Source: Tipula vernalis (taxonomy: Eukaryota > Arthropoda > Insecta > Diptera > Tipulidae). From it: a stretch of 64,000 bases of DNA. This document shows positions 22,970-34,289 of the stretch, piece after piece. The DNA is taken from contig OY282560.1 of NCBI GenBank assembly GCA_958295665.1, positions 43,772,333-43,836,332 on the forward strand, given 5' to 3'. The notes under the pieces are model-generated. The model was not told where the DNA came from and did no database searches. It saw only the letters and a list, made by a program, of their open reading frames with translations. Both the position numbers and the translations under genes were made by a program. Positions within the stretch are counted from its first letter, which is position 1, and every line of letters begins with the position of its first letter.

Positions 22970-24030
22970 ATTTACAGGTCCTGAGGATTATAATTAGAGG
23001 TATCAAGAACAGCAATCGGAGCACAATTGCAGATTTTGGATTTTTATAGCTCTGAATCGTCTGATGGAAGGTGATTTTCATCAAATCGAATTTTCTATGA
23101 AATATACGGTAATAATTATGGAATCTAAATACGCGTTGGCACAGCAGTTACAGGTCTCGAGACCTGTGATTAAAGGTATTAAGAACAGAAATCGGAGCAC
23201 AATTGCAGATTTTGGATTTTTATTGCTCTGAATCGGTTGATGTATAGTAAGGTGATTATCAATGGAACCAAGGAACCTAAATACTCGTTGGCATACAAAT
23301 TTACAGGCCCTGAGGCCTATCATTAGAGGAATCAACAACAGATATCGTAGCACAATTGCAGATTTTGGATTTGTATAGCTCTGAATCGTCTGAATCGTAA
23401 GGTGATTTTCATCAAATCGAATTTTCTATGAAATCTTCGGAAAAAATTATGGAATCTATATACGCGTTGGCACATCAGTTACAGGTCTCGAGACGTGTCA
23501 TTAAAGGTATCAAGAACAGAAATCGGAGCACAACTGCAGATTTTGGATTTTTACTGCTCTGAATCGGTTGATGTATAGTAAGGTGAATTTCAATGGAATC
23601 AAGTAACCTAAATACTAATTGGCCTTAAAATTTACAGGTCCTGAGGCCTATCATTAGAGGTATCAAGAACTGCAATCGGAGCACAATTGCAGATTTTGGA
23701 TTTTTATAGCTCTGAATCGTCTGATAGTAAGGTGATTTTCATCAAATCGAATTTTCTATGAAATGTTCGGAAAAAATTATGGAATCTATATACGCGTTGG
23801 CACAGCAGTTACAGGTCTCGAGACGTGTCATTAAAGGTATCAAGAACAGAAATCGGAGCACAACTGCAGATTTTGGATTTTTACTGTTCTGAATCGGCTA
23901 ATGTTTCAATGGAATTAAGGAACCTAAATACTCGTTGGCATACAAATTTACAGGTCCTGAGGCCTATCATTAGAGGTATCAAGAACAACAATCGGAGCAC
24001 AATTGCAGATTTTAGATTTTTATAGCTCTG
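22920..24030 (-). repeat. 330-base dimeric tandem repeat inside the element
   Basis: Two related half-units alternate. Half A ('ggtgattttcaatgga') starts at about 22,921, 23,250, 23,581 and 23,906; half B ('ggtgattttcatcaaatcga') at about 23,071, 23,401 and 23,731. The A-to-A and B-to-B spacing is 325-330 bases. Both halves share 'ggagcacaattgcagatttt' and encode variants of 'KSAIVLRFLFLIPL' on the minus strand. 330 is a multiple of three, so repeat copying keeps the frame. Scattered stops show it is not now translated through. Confidence 0.85.
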
Positions 24031-24170
24031 AGGGTGGTTTGACGTCCGATTTAATTGTTTCGTGGTACCGATGTATTTCAATTGGCATATACAATATTCA
24101 ATTTGGCTAAAGATGTTGCGAATACAGTTAGCCGCTGAAAATGTAATTTTACAATTTATATTGAATTTGC
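24030..24170 (-). pseudogene. Penelope-like GIY-YIG endonuclease, N-terminal part
   Basis: In frame with the RT, the minus strand reads 'YCICQLKYIGTTKQLNRTS', corresponding to the start of the GIY-YIG domain (Y-x9-Y-I/V-G, then the R of the helix). The remaining domain is displaced to 22,514-22,930 by the tandem repeat. A decapeptide-scale drift is visible and the first tyrosine spacing is not fully canonical. Confidence 0.6.
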
Positions 24171-24185
24171 GCAATGTGAATAAAT

Positions 24186-24188
<3 letters not shown>

Positions 24189-24250
<62 letters not shown>
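24189..24250. repeat. (TA)n microsatellite inside the Penelope-like frame
   Basis: About 31 uninterrupted TA units lie between the RT and the endonuclease part. They read as alternating Ile-Tyr, and the frame stays open across them, so the 307-codon frame 23,881-24,804 includes them. Confidence 0.95.
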
Positions 24251-24253
<3 letters not shown>

Positions 24254-24289
24254 TTTTGATGAACATTGTTATTTGTACCGACCGTACTA

Positions 24290-24905
24290 ACAATTTGCCC
24301 ACTGTCAGTTTGATCAAACTGATTGAATAATTTGTTGATCAAATATTTCGGATATTTATTATTGATCAGATAATCCCTTATAATTTGATTGGTATCAACT
24401 GTAACATCTGTTGTTAATTTTTTAACTCGGTAGACGAAACCAGACGCTGTATTAATTCGCTGACTTAAAGGGTGAAAACTATTAAAATTAAGAATTCGAC
24501 CGGACGATAAATTTTTCGCGTACCAAATAGTATCAATTTGACCGTTATTCTTCCGAACCAATATTGTGTCTAAAAAAGGTAATTTATTATCCGCTTCCAT
24601 TTCTAAAGTAAATTCTGAACCAAAACGATTACTATTACATTTTGAAATGTATATACAACCAATTTTATCATCAGGTACACACAAAAATAAATCATCGACG
24701 TATTTTTTAATAAATAAAATATTAAAATCAATTGAGCTCAAGACGGTGTCAAGTAGCACTTCCATTACGACATCAGCCACTACTGGAGATAGAGGCGAAC
24801 CCATTGTAACGCCATTTATTTGTTTAAAGTAGCTGTTAAACAGGCTGAAATATCCTGATTTTAAACAAAATTCTAGAATATCTAGAAATTTTATTTTTGG
24901 GTATT
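24290..24905 (-). pseudogene. Penelope-like reverse transcriptase relic
   Basis: The minus strand opens with 'LEFCLKSGYFSLFNSYFKQ', then 'GVTMGSPLSPVVADVVME' (RT motif B), 'FIKKYVDDLFLCV' (catalytic YVDD box), 'SEFTLEMEADNKLPFLDT', and 'INTASGFVYRVKKLT' in the thumb. These match the Penelope RT (telomerase-like) and not LINE or LTR RTs. Palm motifs A and earlier are missing beyond 24,905. The frame from 24,804 stays open for 307 codons including the microsatellite, so this copy is truncated rather than heavily mutated. Confidence 0.9.
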
Positions 24906-25019
24906 CTGGTATGTGGTTCTATCATTGACCAGGAAACTACGTCCAAGCTTATTAATACATATTGATTTGGAGCATTTTTACAATTTTACCTCCGATTATC
25001 AACTGAACTTTTTAACGTT

Positions 25020-25329
25020 TCAGCTAAATATTTTGATGTTTTATATGTAGATTCTTGAAATTCTAAATTCAAAAAGTTTGTTTACTAAAAATATTTTGAT
25101 TGCAGTCGTCCAATTTGAATTAATTTGTCGTTTGTTGAAAAAAATTTTATTTTCTGTTTACATGTTCGGGTATGACAAGAAATACTCTTCAAATATAAGT
25201 CAGAGTATGAGTATGGCATGTACTCGTATTGTTAAAACCGTGTAGACCTTAAGAAGATAATAAATTTATCGAAACGTCGAAATAAATATTCAGAATTAGT
25301 TATTGGCTGCCAAACCCGAAGACTAGAGG
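25020..25329 (+). repeat. Penelope-like pseudo-LTR (right, inverted)
   Basis: Reverse complement of 22,376-22,705. It carries the same tail 'cgaaacgtcgaaataaatat' and outer tip, with independent changes such as 'gcagtcgtcc' for 'ttagtcgtcc'. It joins directly to the truncated RT at about 24,905-25,020. Confidence 0.85.
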
Positions 25330-25345
25330 TAACCTTATTTTATAT

Positions 25346-27110
25346 TTAAAATTTGTTAATAATTTTATAATTTATCATGAATAATTACAAATTGTTGTTG
25401 TTACAAATTTTTTAAATTTTCTGAAATTTTCGGCGTCCTACCGACACATTCTAAAAAGTCATTTTTCGGGACGAAAGTTTTTTTTTTTGGGCTAAATTCA
25501 TATAAATAACAATATCACGAGTGATGACTGAGCCAACTCCTTAAGATTATGCCATTTAAATTCTTCGTACTGTGCCCCATTTACTCAACTTTTGTGTACC
25601 ACACACAGTCAAAAATTCATTGGTCAAAGTAAAATACGCTTACTACACAGACTTGAGCAAAAAATTCACCTTTTTTGTTTTCTGGTGGTGGGTGGTAGGT
25701 TTCAATAAAATAAAAATTAAATTTGGAAATGAGTTGTATTGTTTGACATGAAGGTTTCACTTTTGAACTGTAACAAAACTGGGATGTAATCGTAGTAAAA
25801 TCTATGCTTCGATTTTTGTCCAAAACAAATTTGTTGCGGCACTGTTTTGTGAAAGAGCTGTCGATTTACAAAATTGAAATATATAAAATCTCGATTTAAG
25901 CGTGGTGTAAAATTTGTTGAACTGCTTTTAAGAGGTAATCTTAGAGAGATGATCACACAAACTATAGTGACACGTCATATAACTCTGTCTAAGGAACTGT
26001 TCTAAATCGGTTTAGCGGATTTGGTGATAGCTATAGGAGCCATTAAAATAGGAAATTTGGGTTTCTAAAAAAAATCGACAAATCTTTGAATTCTTCACTT
26101 GAAGTATAAGCTTACAGGAGACGCAAAAGAAGTAACTTTTATATGAAATACCTCCGATCCAGTTTTTATCATCGTACGACTGAAGTAAACTATTTAGGCT
26201 GTGATTTAGTATGATATGACTCTTAAATGATTTTTAGGTAAAGTTGTGAACTATTGAAAATTGCGAGGTAACTTGGCGCGGAAAATTAAATAACCATAAA
26301 GTAGCTGTACATTTTCTGTCATTTTGTAATATTTTGACCAAAGAATCTTCACAAATGTAGTTTACCTTTAATTTCGCTTTTTAAAAAATGCTGTTTTCAA
26401 ATGGTGGTGTGTACCTACTAATCGTGTTCCAAAATTCTTAAATTATGATCAAAAACTGTCGAAAAGTAATCAAAAGCTGTTTAAAAGTGTCAAAAACTGC
26501 CGAAAAGTGTTTAAAATTGTCGAAAAGTTCCAAAAAATGTGTGCTTAGTATTTCAAAGCAGCGTAAATAAAATATTCTTATTGTTTCATGGGCGGGTTTT
26601 TGAAATATTCCGGTGCATTTTGAAACTGTTCTAACTGTTGAAAGTTTTCTAAATGTAAGTAAAGCTCAAATTGTAAATTTTTCAATTTTTTCGCTGTCAA
26701 AAGTGTAGAAAACACAGGTTTTGAAAGGCTGTCAATAACTCATGTCAAAAAGTGTCGAACACTATGTCGTAAATACCAGTTTTCGACAATTCCCATCTCT
26801 GGTTTTAATATTGACTGGTTATCTATATAGCAGGTTGGAACTTACTTCTTTAATAAATCTAAAGGTGTCTTTTTTTGGTAACTGGAATAGGAATAGGAGT
26901 AGAAATAAAATAATTTCAAAATATTTGCTGGAATAATTCCATACCAACAAAAAATTGGTTTAAAACTATTCCAAAATGGAACGAAGATACAAATCAATGT
27001 TGTTGTAAAGAAAGACGTTTGAATACTTAAATGTCAAACAAGAATCGTACTCTTTCATAAGTTTAGTGAATGCTCGTATTTATGAACTAATCTGCAAAAT
27101 TTTTGTGCTA
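25346..27110. other. noncoding stretch, nothing recognised
   Basis: Contains a short run of 'aaaactgtcgaaaagt' variants at 26,440-26,540 (old minisatellite). The 64-, 68- and 79-codon frames here are unconvincing and overlap each other. Confidence 0.4.
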
Positions 27111-27111
27111 T

Positions 27112-28407
27112 AAACAATCCCTCTAATAAAGATCTTCAAGAATCAATTAAGAAATTCTTTGAATTAGAATCAGTGCCAAATCAAACTGTGTTGACTAATG
27201 ATGAACAAATTTGCGAATCCCATTACTCGCAAACTATACTTATAGAGATGCTGAGAATAGATATGTTGTTTCTTTACCGTTATCATCAAATGTTTCAAAT
27301 TTAGGTGATTCGAAAGCCCAAGCATTGAAACGTTTTAATTATTTAGAACAATGTTTAAATTGCAATCCTGATATTAAATCGCAATATTTTCAATTTATGA
27401 GTGAATATTTAATACAAAACCATATGAAAATTATTGACGAGAATTTAGATGATCCTAATTCAATTTCGTATTCTATGCCACATCATGCTATATTAAAACC
27501 TAGTAGTTCCACCACCAAATTACGTGTAGTGTTCGACGCTTCCGCTAAATCCTCAACAAAATGTTTCACTGAATGATATTATGTTAGATGGTCCTTAGGT
27601 ACAACAAGATCTATTTAATATTGTTTTAAGATTTAGGAAGTATAAGTATGTATTTACTGCTGATATTTGTAAAATGTACCGACAAATTTCAGTCAATCCA
27701 TCCAATTCCAAACTTCAACGAGTATTATAGAGATTAATCCTTCTGAACCAATAAAAACGTGTGAACTGACAACAGTTACATATGGAACCGCGTCTGCCCC
27801 TTACCTAGCTACACGAACCATTAACCAATTAGCAAACGATGAACGCAACCATTTTCCGATGGCAGCCACAGTCTTGGAAAACAATTTTTACATGGATGAT
27901 GTGCTAACCGGAGGAAACAGTTTAAATCAAGTAATTAAATTAAAAAATGAATTAATAGATTTGTTAAGAAGAGGGAAATTTGATCTTCATAAATGGAGCT
28001 CAAATTCCACAACATTATTAGAAATTATTCCACCCGAATTTCGCGAAACACTTCACAAGGATGAAACCAGTTCACAAGAATCAATCAAGCCATTGGGTAT
28101 CGAATGGAAGCCTAATGAAGATAATTTTATTTTTAAGGTAAAAGATTTATTAACTAATGCAAGCCTTATTACAAAACGAACTATTTTATCCGATATTTTA
28201 AAAATTTATGATCCGGGTCTCATATCTCCTATAATTGTAACCGCTGAGATTATTATACAATCGCTCTGGAAATTAAATTCTGATTGGGATACACCCATTC
28301 CTAACGAATTGCGATTAATTTGGTTAAATTATAAATTACAATTAGTAAATCTAAATAAATTAAGTATACCTCGATGTATTATAAACTCTCTACCAGTTTC
28401 CATATAA
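27112..28407 (+). pseudogene. BEL/Pao reverse transcriptase relic
   Basis: Begins with 'LQESIKKFFELESVP', the lead-in typical of BEL/Pao RTs. It is followed by 'ISYSMPHHAILKPSSSTTKL' and 'RVVFDASAKS', then 'FTADICKMYRQISV' with the first catalytic Asp, a damaged stretch with 'YGTASAPYLATRTI', and 'NNFYMDDVLTGG' with the YMDD box at 27,889-27,900. The 182-codon frame 27,859-28,407 continues with 'GKFDLHKWSSNS' and 'DPGLISPIIVTAEII', both family signatures. Frameshifts lie near 27,576 and 27,730. Confidence 0.9.
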
Positions 28408-28439
28408 TTCCACATAATCCCCTCTAAAAACCATAACTA

Positions 28440-28690
28440 TTCCTAGGTTAAAGCTTTGTGCCGCCCACTTGTTATCAAAATTATTAAGTCCTGTTTTAGA
28501 ATCTCTGAACGTCAAATTTGACAAAATATATTTCTGGTCCGATTCTACGATTGTGTTACACTGGATTAAATTGTCTCCTCACCAACTGAAAATATTTATA
28601 GCAAATCGAGTGACTCAAATTCAAGAATCAACCAAAAATTGTTCATGGCAATACGTTAATACTCTGGATAAAATAATATTTTAATCCCAA
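28440..28690 (+). pseudogene. BEL/Pao RNase H relic
   Basis: A 71-codon frame (28,469-28,684) reads 'KLLSPVLESLNV', 'YFWSDSTIVLHWIK' (the D-S-x-x-x-L-x-W box with a catalytic Asp) and 'FIANRVTQIQE', the canonical end of the BEL RNase H before the integrase linker. The N-terminal part of the domain before 28,440 is largely missing. Confidence 0.8.
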
Positions 28691-28989
28691 CAATGCCAAA
28701 TATGTCGATTGATCCCAGTGCTCTAGAATTAAAACCAAGCGAAATTTAAATAATTTTTTCCAAAAGAATTCTGATCCATCTTTTTTATACAGATACAGTT
28801 CATACAGTAAATTGATTCGCATGATAGCATATTGCAATAGGTTCATCAAAAATTGCCGAATTAATATTAAACAATCCAAAGTTCTCCCGATTGAAAAATT
28901 AGACCAAATTAGTGTAAAGCAATCCGGAGCCCTTACCATAGACGAGTTAGATATAGCGTTATTTATCATTATCAAAATCATTCAGACAG

Positions 28990-30120
28990 AACACTTGAAA
29001 TCGGAAATTACCAGTATTTCTAAAACTTGAAAAGTTTGCAACAATAGCCATTTCCAGTCCCTTACACCATTTTTAGATAACAATCAAATTCTTCGCGTTG
29101 GTGGTAGAATAAAAAACACAAATATTGCGTATGACGCAAAACATCAAATTTTACTACCTAAAAATCATTATTTTACAAAACTAGTTTTTAGACATGAACA
29201 TGAAAAAAATTTACACGTTGGCCCAACACATTTAGTTTCAATAGTATGCCAAAAATTTTGGGCAATTAACGCAGCAAACACAGCTAAATCAATATGTCGT
29301 TCTTGTGTTACGTGTTTTAAGTTTAAGCCAATTATTTATTTTTCGTGTTACTCCAGCAAAACCATTAATACAACCGGCATAGGCCTGTGTGGTCCTTTTA
29401 ATAATAAAAATAGATCAATTCGCAAGAGTCCACCTCAAAAAGTTTTTATTGCTCTTTTTATATGTTTCTCTACAAAAGCTATCCATTTAGAAATAGCGTC
29501 AGATTTATCAGCTGACTCATTTAATTAATGTAAATGTAATTTTGGTGGTTTATGGGAAAGTAACATCAAATCCGTCAAGCGTCATATCAAAAACTTGCAT
29601 CAAACACATTACTATCATATGAAGAGATGAACACACTGCTTATCCAAATTGAAGGAATAATTAATTCCCGACCAATAACTCATATTTCTAATGATCTAAA
29701 TGAACCTGAACCGCTAACACCAGGCCATTTTTTAACTGGTGGTTCCATAATATCACCACCTGAACCCACATTACATGAAATATCTCAAAATAGGTTGGCA
29801 AATTGGCAACTAGTAACTCAATTAGTTCAACAATTTTGGAAGAGACATTCTGTTGAGTACCTTCGTACACTGCAGCAAAAATCAAAATGGAAATTAAACT
29901 TGCCAAATATTGAAATAAATGATGTTGTTTTGCTGTCTGATACTAATTTACCTTCTACCAAATGGTTAATGGGAATTGTTGTTAAAGTGTACCCAGGCCA
30001 AGATAATAAAGTACGAGTTGTTGATGTTAAGACAAAATCCGATATATTCAAACGTGCCATAACAAAACTGTCAAAATTACCAATATCGAATGAATCAATG
30101 AATGAAGTCAATAATAAGTA
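28990..30120 (+). pseudogene. BEL/Pao integrase and C-terminal region
   Basis: 'ILRVGGRIKNTNIAYDAKH' leads into the zinc-binding HHCC region ('RHEHEKNLHVGP' and 'CRSCVTCFKF'), then 'GLCGPF' and 'LFICFSTKAIHLEIASDLS' of the core. A deletion near 29,526 removes the middle, including the second Asp. The 164-codon frame 29,627-30,121 resumes with 'GIINSRPITHIS', 'LTPGHFLTGG' and the C-terminal domain 'KSKWKLNLPNIEINDVVLL'. The missing core residues rule out activity. Confidence 0.85.
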
Positions 30121-30291
30121 ACATGTATTAGCATAATTAGAATTAAGGAATTTTAACATAATATAACAATTAAGAATTTGGTTTATATACAGTCCACAAA
30201 TATTGAAAATTTATAATCTTATTAAAAATATTTAAACATTTCATATTATTTATACATTTTAATCATTTTATGAATTAATATTATTATTTGT

Positions 30292-30412
30292 TGTTGAAAG
30301 TTAAACCTTTCAAGAGGGCCGCTATGGTGATTAATAAATATATCGTTGGAAAGGTAGTTTAGTTTTTTTTTATTTAATCCAAAGATTTATTTTTTGTAAC
30401 TATTCCGGACAA
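30292..30412 (+). repeat. candidate BEL/Pao LTR
   Basis: Starts 'tgttgaaagttaaacctttc', followed by 'aagagggccgc', a common opening for BEL/Pao LTRs. It ends just before a primer-site-like word at 30,418. No second copy was found upstream of 27,112, so the boundaries are provisional. Confidence 0.45.
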
Positions 30413-30417
30413 CTACT

Positions 30418-30434
30418 TGGCACCGAAATTGGAC
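30418..30434 (+). promoter_or_regulatory. possible LTR-element primer-binding site
   Basis: 'tggcaccgaaattggac' begins with TGG and has the look of the tRNA-complementary sequence that follows a 5' LTR. Finding it after the 3' LTR suggests a second, deleted element copy sharing this LTR. The tRNA was not identified. Confidence 0.4.
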
Positions 30435-30439
30435 GAAAA

Positions 30440-31450
30440 GTTCTTAAACAATCAAGTCACAAGTATCAAATCTCAAGTCTCTAGTATAAAATTATTAAAT
30501 ATCAAGCATTAAGTATAAAATGTCAAGTATTAACTGTAAAGTGTAAACTATCAATTATCAAGTCTCAAATTTCAAGTTTCCAGTCTCAAACCTCAAGTCT
30601 CCAGTTTAAAGTCCCAAGCATCAAACCTCAAGTCTCTATTATCAAGACTTAACTTTAAATTCTTAAGCCTTAGGTCTCAATTCTCAATTATCAAGTATAA
30701 AGAATAATCAAGTATCATGTGTAAAGTATCAAATACCAAATCTCAAGCTTAAGTCTCAAGACTCAATCAAGCCTCAAGTCTTAAAACTGAAGCCTCAAGC
30801 CTCTAGTCTGATGTCCCAATTCTCTAGAGTCTCTAATCACAAATCTCCAGTCTCAAATCTCAAGTTTAAAGCAGAGCCGGGAAATCAAAAACAAAGTAGG
30901 GCTTTTAAGTTTTATTTATCCGAAAATATGGATGTTATGACTTTTCTTTGTTTTCTTTGTTTTGAGTACAGACAAGAGCAAATTTTTATTGAAAAATTAA
31001 TGAAGTGTTGCAACTGTTTTAATTTTTATTATTTTGGGTCAAATTTAGTTATTAGTTCCAAAGTTTCAAACTTCAAATCACACGTTTCAAGTCTCAAATA
31101 ACATTTTTAATGTCTCAAATCTCAAGACTCTAGTCTCAAGGTTCACTTCTCAAAAGTAGTTCTCTATCAATTTCCACGTCTCAGGTACATCCTCAAGCCT
31201 GAATTCTCAAGTCTTAAGCTTTAAGTCTTAATTCTCAGGTTTCAAGATCGAGACGAAGGGGAGGTTAGGTTTCAAGCCTAAAGTCTCTAGTTTTAATTCT
31301 GAAGGCATCAGTCTGGATTCTCTAGTTTCATGTCTTACAGTCTCAAATTTCAATACTTAAGTCTCAAGTATAAAGTCTCAAGCCTCAATTCTCAAGCCTT
31401 AACCTTCAACCTCAAATCTTAAGGGTTAATTCTGAAGCCTTACATTACCC
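30440..31450. repeat. degenerate 'tcaagtctcaag' minisatellite
   Basis: Hundreds of bases of 6-10 base words such as 'tcaagtc', 'tctcaag' and 'aagcctcaag'. They are interrupted by a unique piece at about 30,880-31,050. The open frame of 96 codons here is repeat sequence. The array begins about 10 bases after the primer-site-like word at 30,418-30,434. Confidence 0.75.
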
Positions 31451-34280
31451 ACAATTATATGTTCGACAAACTATAAAACATTTTCCGTATTTATTCTCAC
31501 AGTCTATTAGCTACATATTCTCGTATCTAATATGCAGATATAAACAAAATCAATTAAACGGCGCTTAAACGAATTAAAACATTAAAAAGTCGCACAAAAG
31601 TCAATAACCAATTTAAATACAATCATAAACAGTTTTATAAAATAAATTCAATAAATAAATAAAACAAAATCAAGATAAAACTAGCAAAAAAAAAAAATTA
31701 AACATTTATTATTTATACATATATAAAAAGTAAATACATGAAAAAAATGTTGCATATAAAGTGAACGAACAAGAAACTGTTAAGAAATTTGCATTACCAT
31801 CATAAATTAGAGGAAACGAATACACGAGCGTATCCATGTAGGAAAATACCATTTTAAGACGAAAACCAAAAGAAAATTCTTTAACAAAATCTTTAAAATA
31901 AAAAATTCTATTAATTCTTTTCTTATATACCATCTTTAGTAAATTTTAAATTAACATTACAAACAAAAACAAAATAATTTATATTAATTGCAATTCGTAT
32001 TGCCGTTTGTTTTAATAAACTTGCTGCACAACACACACACGACTTGGTTTGAATTGAGATTGGTTCACAAAGGTGAAAATTAAATCATGCGAACATTTTT
32101 CTGTGTACACACACACAAACGAGTTAATCGGATGAATCGAAACGATAATCAACACTTTGATTTTTTTTTCATTTAAATCTTAATGCTCTGAACCAAGTAT
32201 TAATTAAGATTTTTGTCCAGCTTTTTTATAGATTAAAAAACGATAAGATTTTACAATATATAATTGGAGGTGTTGATTATCTAATCTTGATCTGAGCATC
32301 TTGGTTGAATTTTAAAATTGAGGAAATCTATCGTATAACGTTGACTGTCATTTACAAAAACACCTTAGATTGCTAAAAATTAGAATATGTAGTGTTGATA
32401 AAATAATTTCCTTATTTATAATATGTAGGGTATTAACGGCATAAATATGAAGAATACATATGCATAACAACAACAACAACAAAAATGTTAAGTTCCAGCT
32501 CGAAATAGAAACGCAAACTTAAATAAACCTCGATAGAATTCACGAAAGTGTAAAACGCGTTGGAATGCTTCCTATTGCTGGGACTTGTACCTATACTGTA
32601 GGTGAAAAGTTAATGTTTTACATTAAAATGTGACGCACTTACAACGTCAAAATATTTTTATATGAAATATCTTCTTCGTTGAGTATTTTTTTTCTTTTGA
32701 ATGGGCAATATTGGATCGCAGCACTAGATCACTAACTATATCAAACTAGGGTATTTCCTGTTAAACTACTAACAAATGGTTTAAACAAAAGTTTTTTAGT
32801 TTAAAAGGGCTATAAAATTGCAAATATTATTAGTTTTTTAGATGGAGGTCATATTAAGGTAATTTTTTTAAAAAGCAGAAACCAATTTTCTTCTTATACA
32901 TATTCTGACTAAACTTAAAAAAATAAAAAACTTCTCATCATTCTTACTTACGACGTATGATACCGGAACCTTAGCACCAACACAATAATGCCATAATTCA
33001 AAAACCTCAGTTTTAAATCAAAAGCAAAACCACTTTAAGAGCACTGTCGTCTCGCTATTTTATTTTAATTCGATATATTCGTTTCTGGTATTGTAAATTT
33101 TTTACTTCCTACCACCCGATTTCTCACTTTCAAATAATATCAGCATTGGAGGTGAATATTTTATGATTTGCTTCTTTTAAATTTTAGAGGCAGTCCTAAA
33201 TTATTAAGTCCAAAAATTTTCTTTATTTTGAAAAATCGTGATGAAAACCAAATTTCCAATTCCTCAGACGTTGACTTCCAATTTCAAATTACTTTTTACA
33301 CGGCACTGATTAAAATTTCGAGTTCACATTATTCCTCGAAATCTTACATATATCCTGAAAGGACGACCCTAATCAAGGGGAAAGAAAATTAGTCAAATAG
33401 AAGCTCAACTAGCAAGTACCACATTGCCTACCGTAAAATTTTAAAATGCAGTTACATTTCAGAATTATTAGGTTTTGCGACACAGTAAAATTTTTGGAAT
33501 TACAATTTTCGATGTTTGTGGAACCTAATACTTTTATAGGTCCCTTATGCTGGTTTTTCAGAGAGAGTGTTACTTACACTTCAATATAAAACAAAGTTTT
33601 GTTCTACATACTCCAAACTCGTCTTCCAAATACGGCTTATTGAGGCGCAGCTTATTTTTAAGTTCCATAAAGTGTTGTATCCAACAATTTGTTATATTTA
33701 AAACAATATTGTTTAAATTCCAAATAGGTTCCACATTTTTGAAGTATTTAGTCACATCTCGTTTTACAACAAATTTCACATATCTTGATAAAGTTGGGTC
33801 TATTTCAACTTGATTACCACATTTATTTATAAATTTAACTAAAGATAATAAATTTAAGTCACTCGGTGATATTACACATATGTTCCACATAGTAATACTA
33901 ATACATTTTTATACGATAGGTTTGAGCCCGCAGTTGTTTTATCCAAAACACACATTTAGTAATGACTTATGATAAATGTTAAATGAAATTATATTTGTAG
34001 GTTCTACAATTTTTAATACTATTGCTGATTCTCTTTATCAACAATGAATTCAGAGTTAGGTATTGTGAGTTGAAAAATATTTTTATTAATAATTTTGTTT
34101 AGTTCAAATTCCTATTAAGTTCTGAGCGGCATTCTTAAACAACATACATTTAATTGAATTTTGGAAGTTTGGCCAAATAAAATAAAAACTTTGTGACGGA
34201 TTTTAAAATTCTGAAGCCAAAGTAGCCAAAGTAAGTTGCGACAAAATTTTTTAAAATTTACTAAAAGGAAATTTGATAAA
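31451..34280. other. noncoding stretch with one doubtful open frame
   Basis: AT-rich, with small A-tracts, an (AAC)n run at about 32,466-32,482 and short CA runs. A 106-codon minus-strand frame at 33,570-33,890 ('CGNQVEIDPTLSRYVKFVVK' and on) is unusually long for this composition but resembles no family I know. It has an overlapping 88-codon frame on the other strand, so it may be chance. Confidence 0.35.
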
Positions 34281-34289
34281 ATCAAATAA

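Larger units (their letters stand above)
22332..25345 (-). mobile_element. Penelope-like element with inverted pseudo-LTRs
   Basis: A 15-base direct repeat 'aaccttattttatat' at 22,332-22,346 and 25,331-25,345 flanks the element, consistent with target duplication. Inside are inverted ends of roughly 310 bases (22,376-22,705 and about 25,020-25,329). The minus strand carries a Penelope RT, then a GIY-YIG endonuclease region interrupted by tandem repeats. Penelope-like elements are retroelements distinct from LINEs and LTR elements, and partial terminal copies in inverted or direct order are known for them. The RT N-terminus is missing beyond about 24,905, so the body is 5'-truncated and joined to an inverted copy of the 3' end. 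Confidence 0.9.
27112..30412 (+). mobile_element. BEL/Pao LTR retrotransposon, 5'-truncated
   Basis: RT, RNase H, integrase and a C-terminal region follow in BEL/Pao order on the plus strand, ending at 30,120 and followed by a candidate 3' LTR. Gag and protease were not found upstream of 27,112. Frames are interrupted near 27,576, 27,860, 28,407, 28,684 and 29,526, so the copy is dead. The integrase core has an internal deletion near 29,526. Confidence 0.85.

Noticed and set aside
25055..25329. independent second Penelope element
   Set aside because: It is only the inverted end copy enclosed by the same pair of 15-base flanking repeats, so it belongs to one insertion.
33570..33890. 106-codon minus-strand open frame, possibly an envelope or host gene
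   Set aside because: No motif, signal peptide or family resemblance, and an 88-codon frame overlaps on the other strand; mentioned only within the noncoding stretch.
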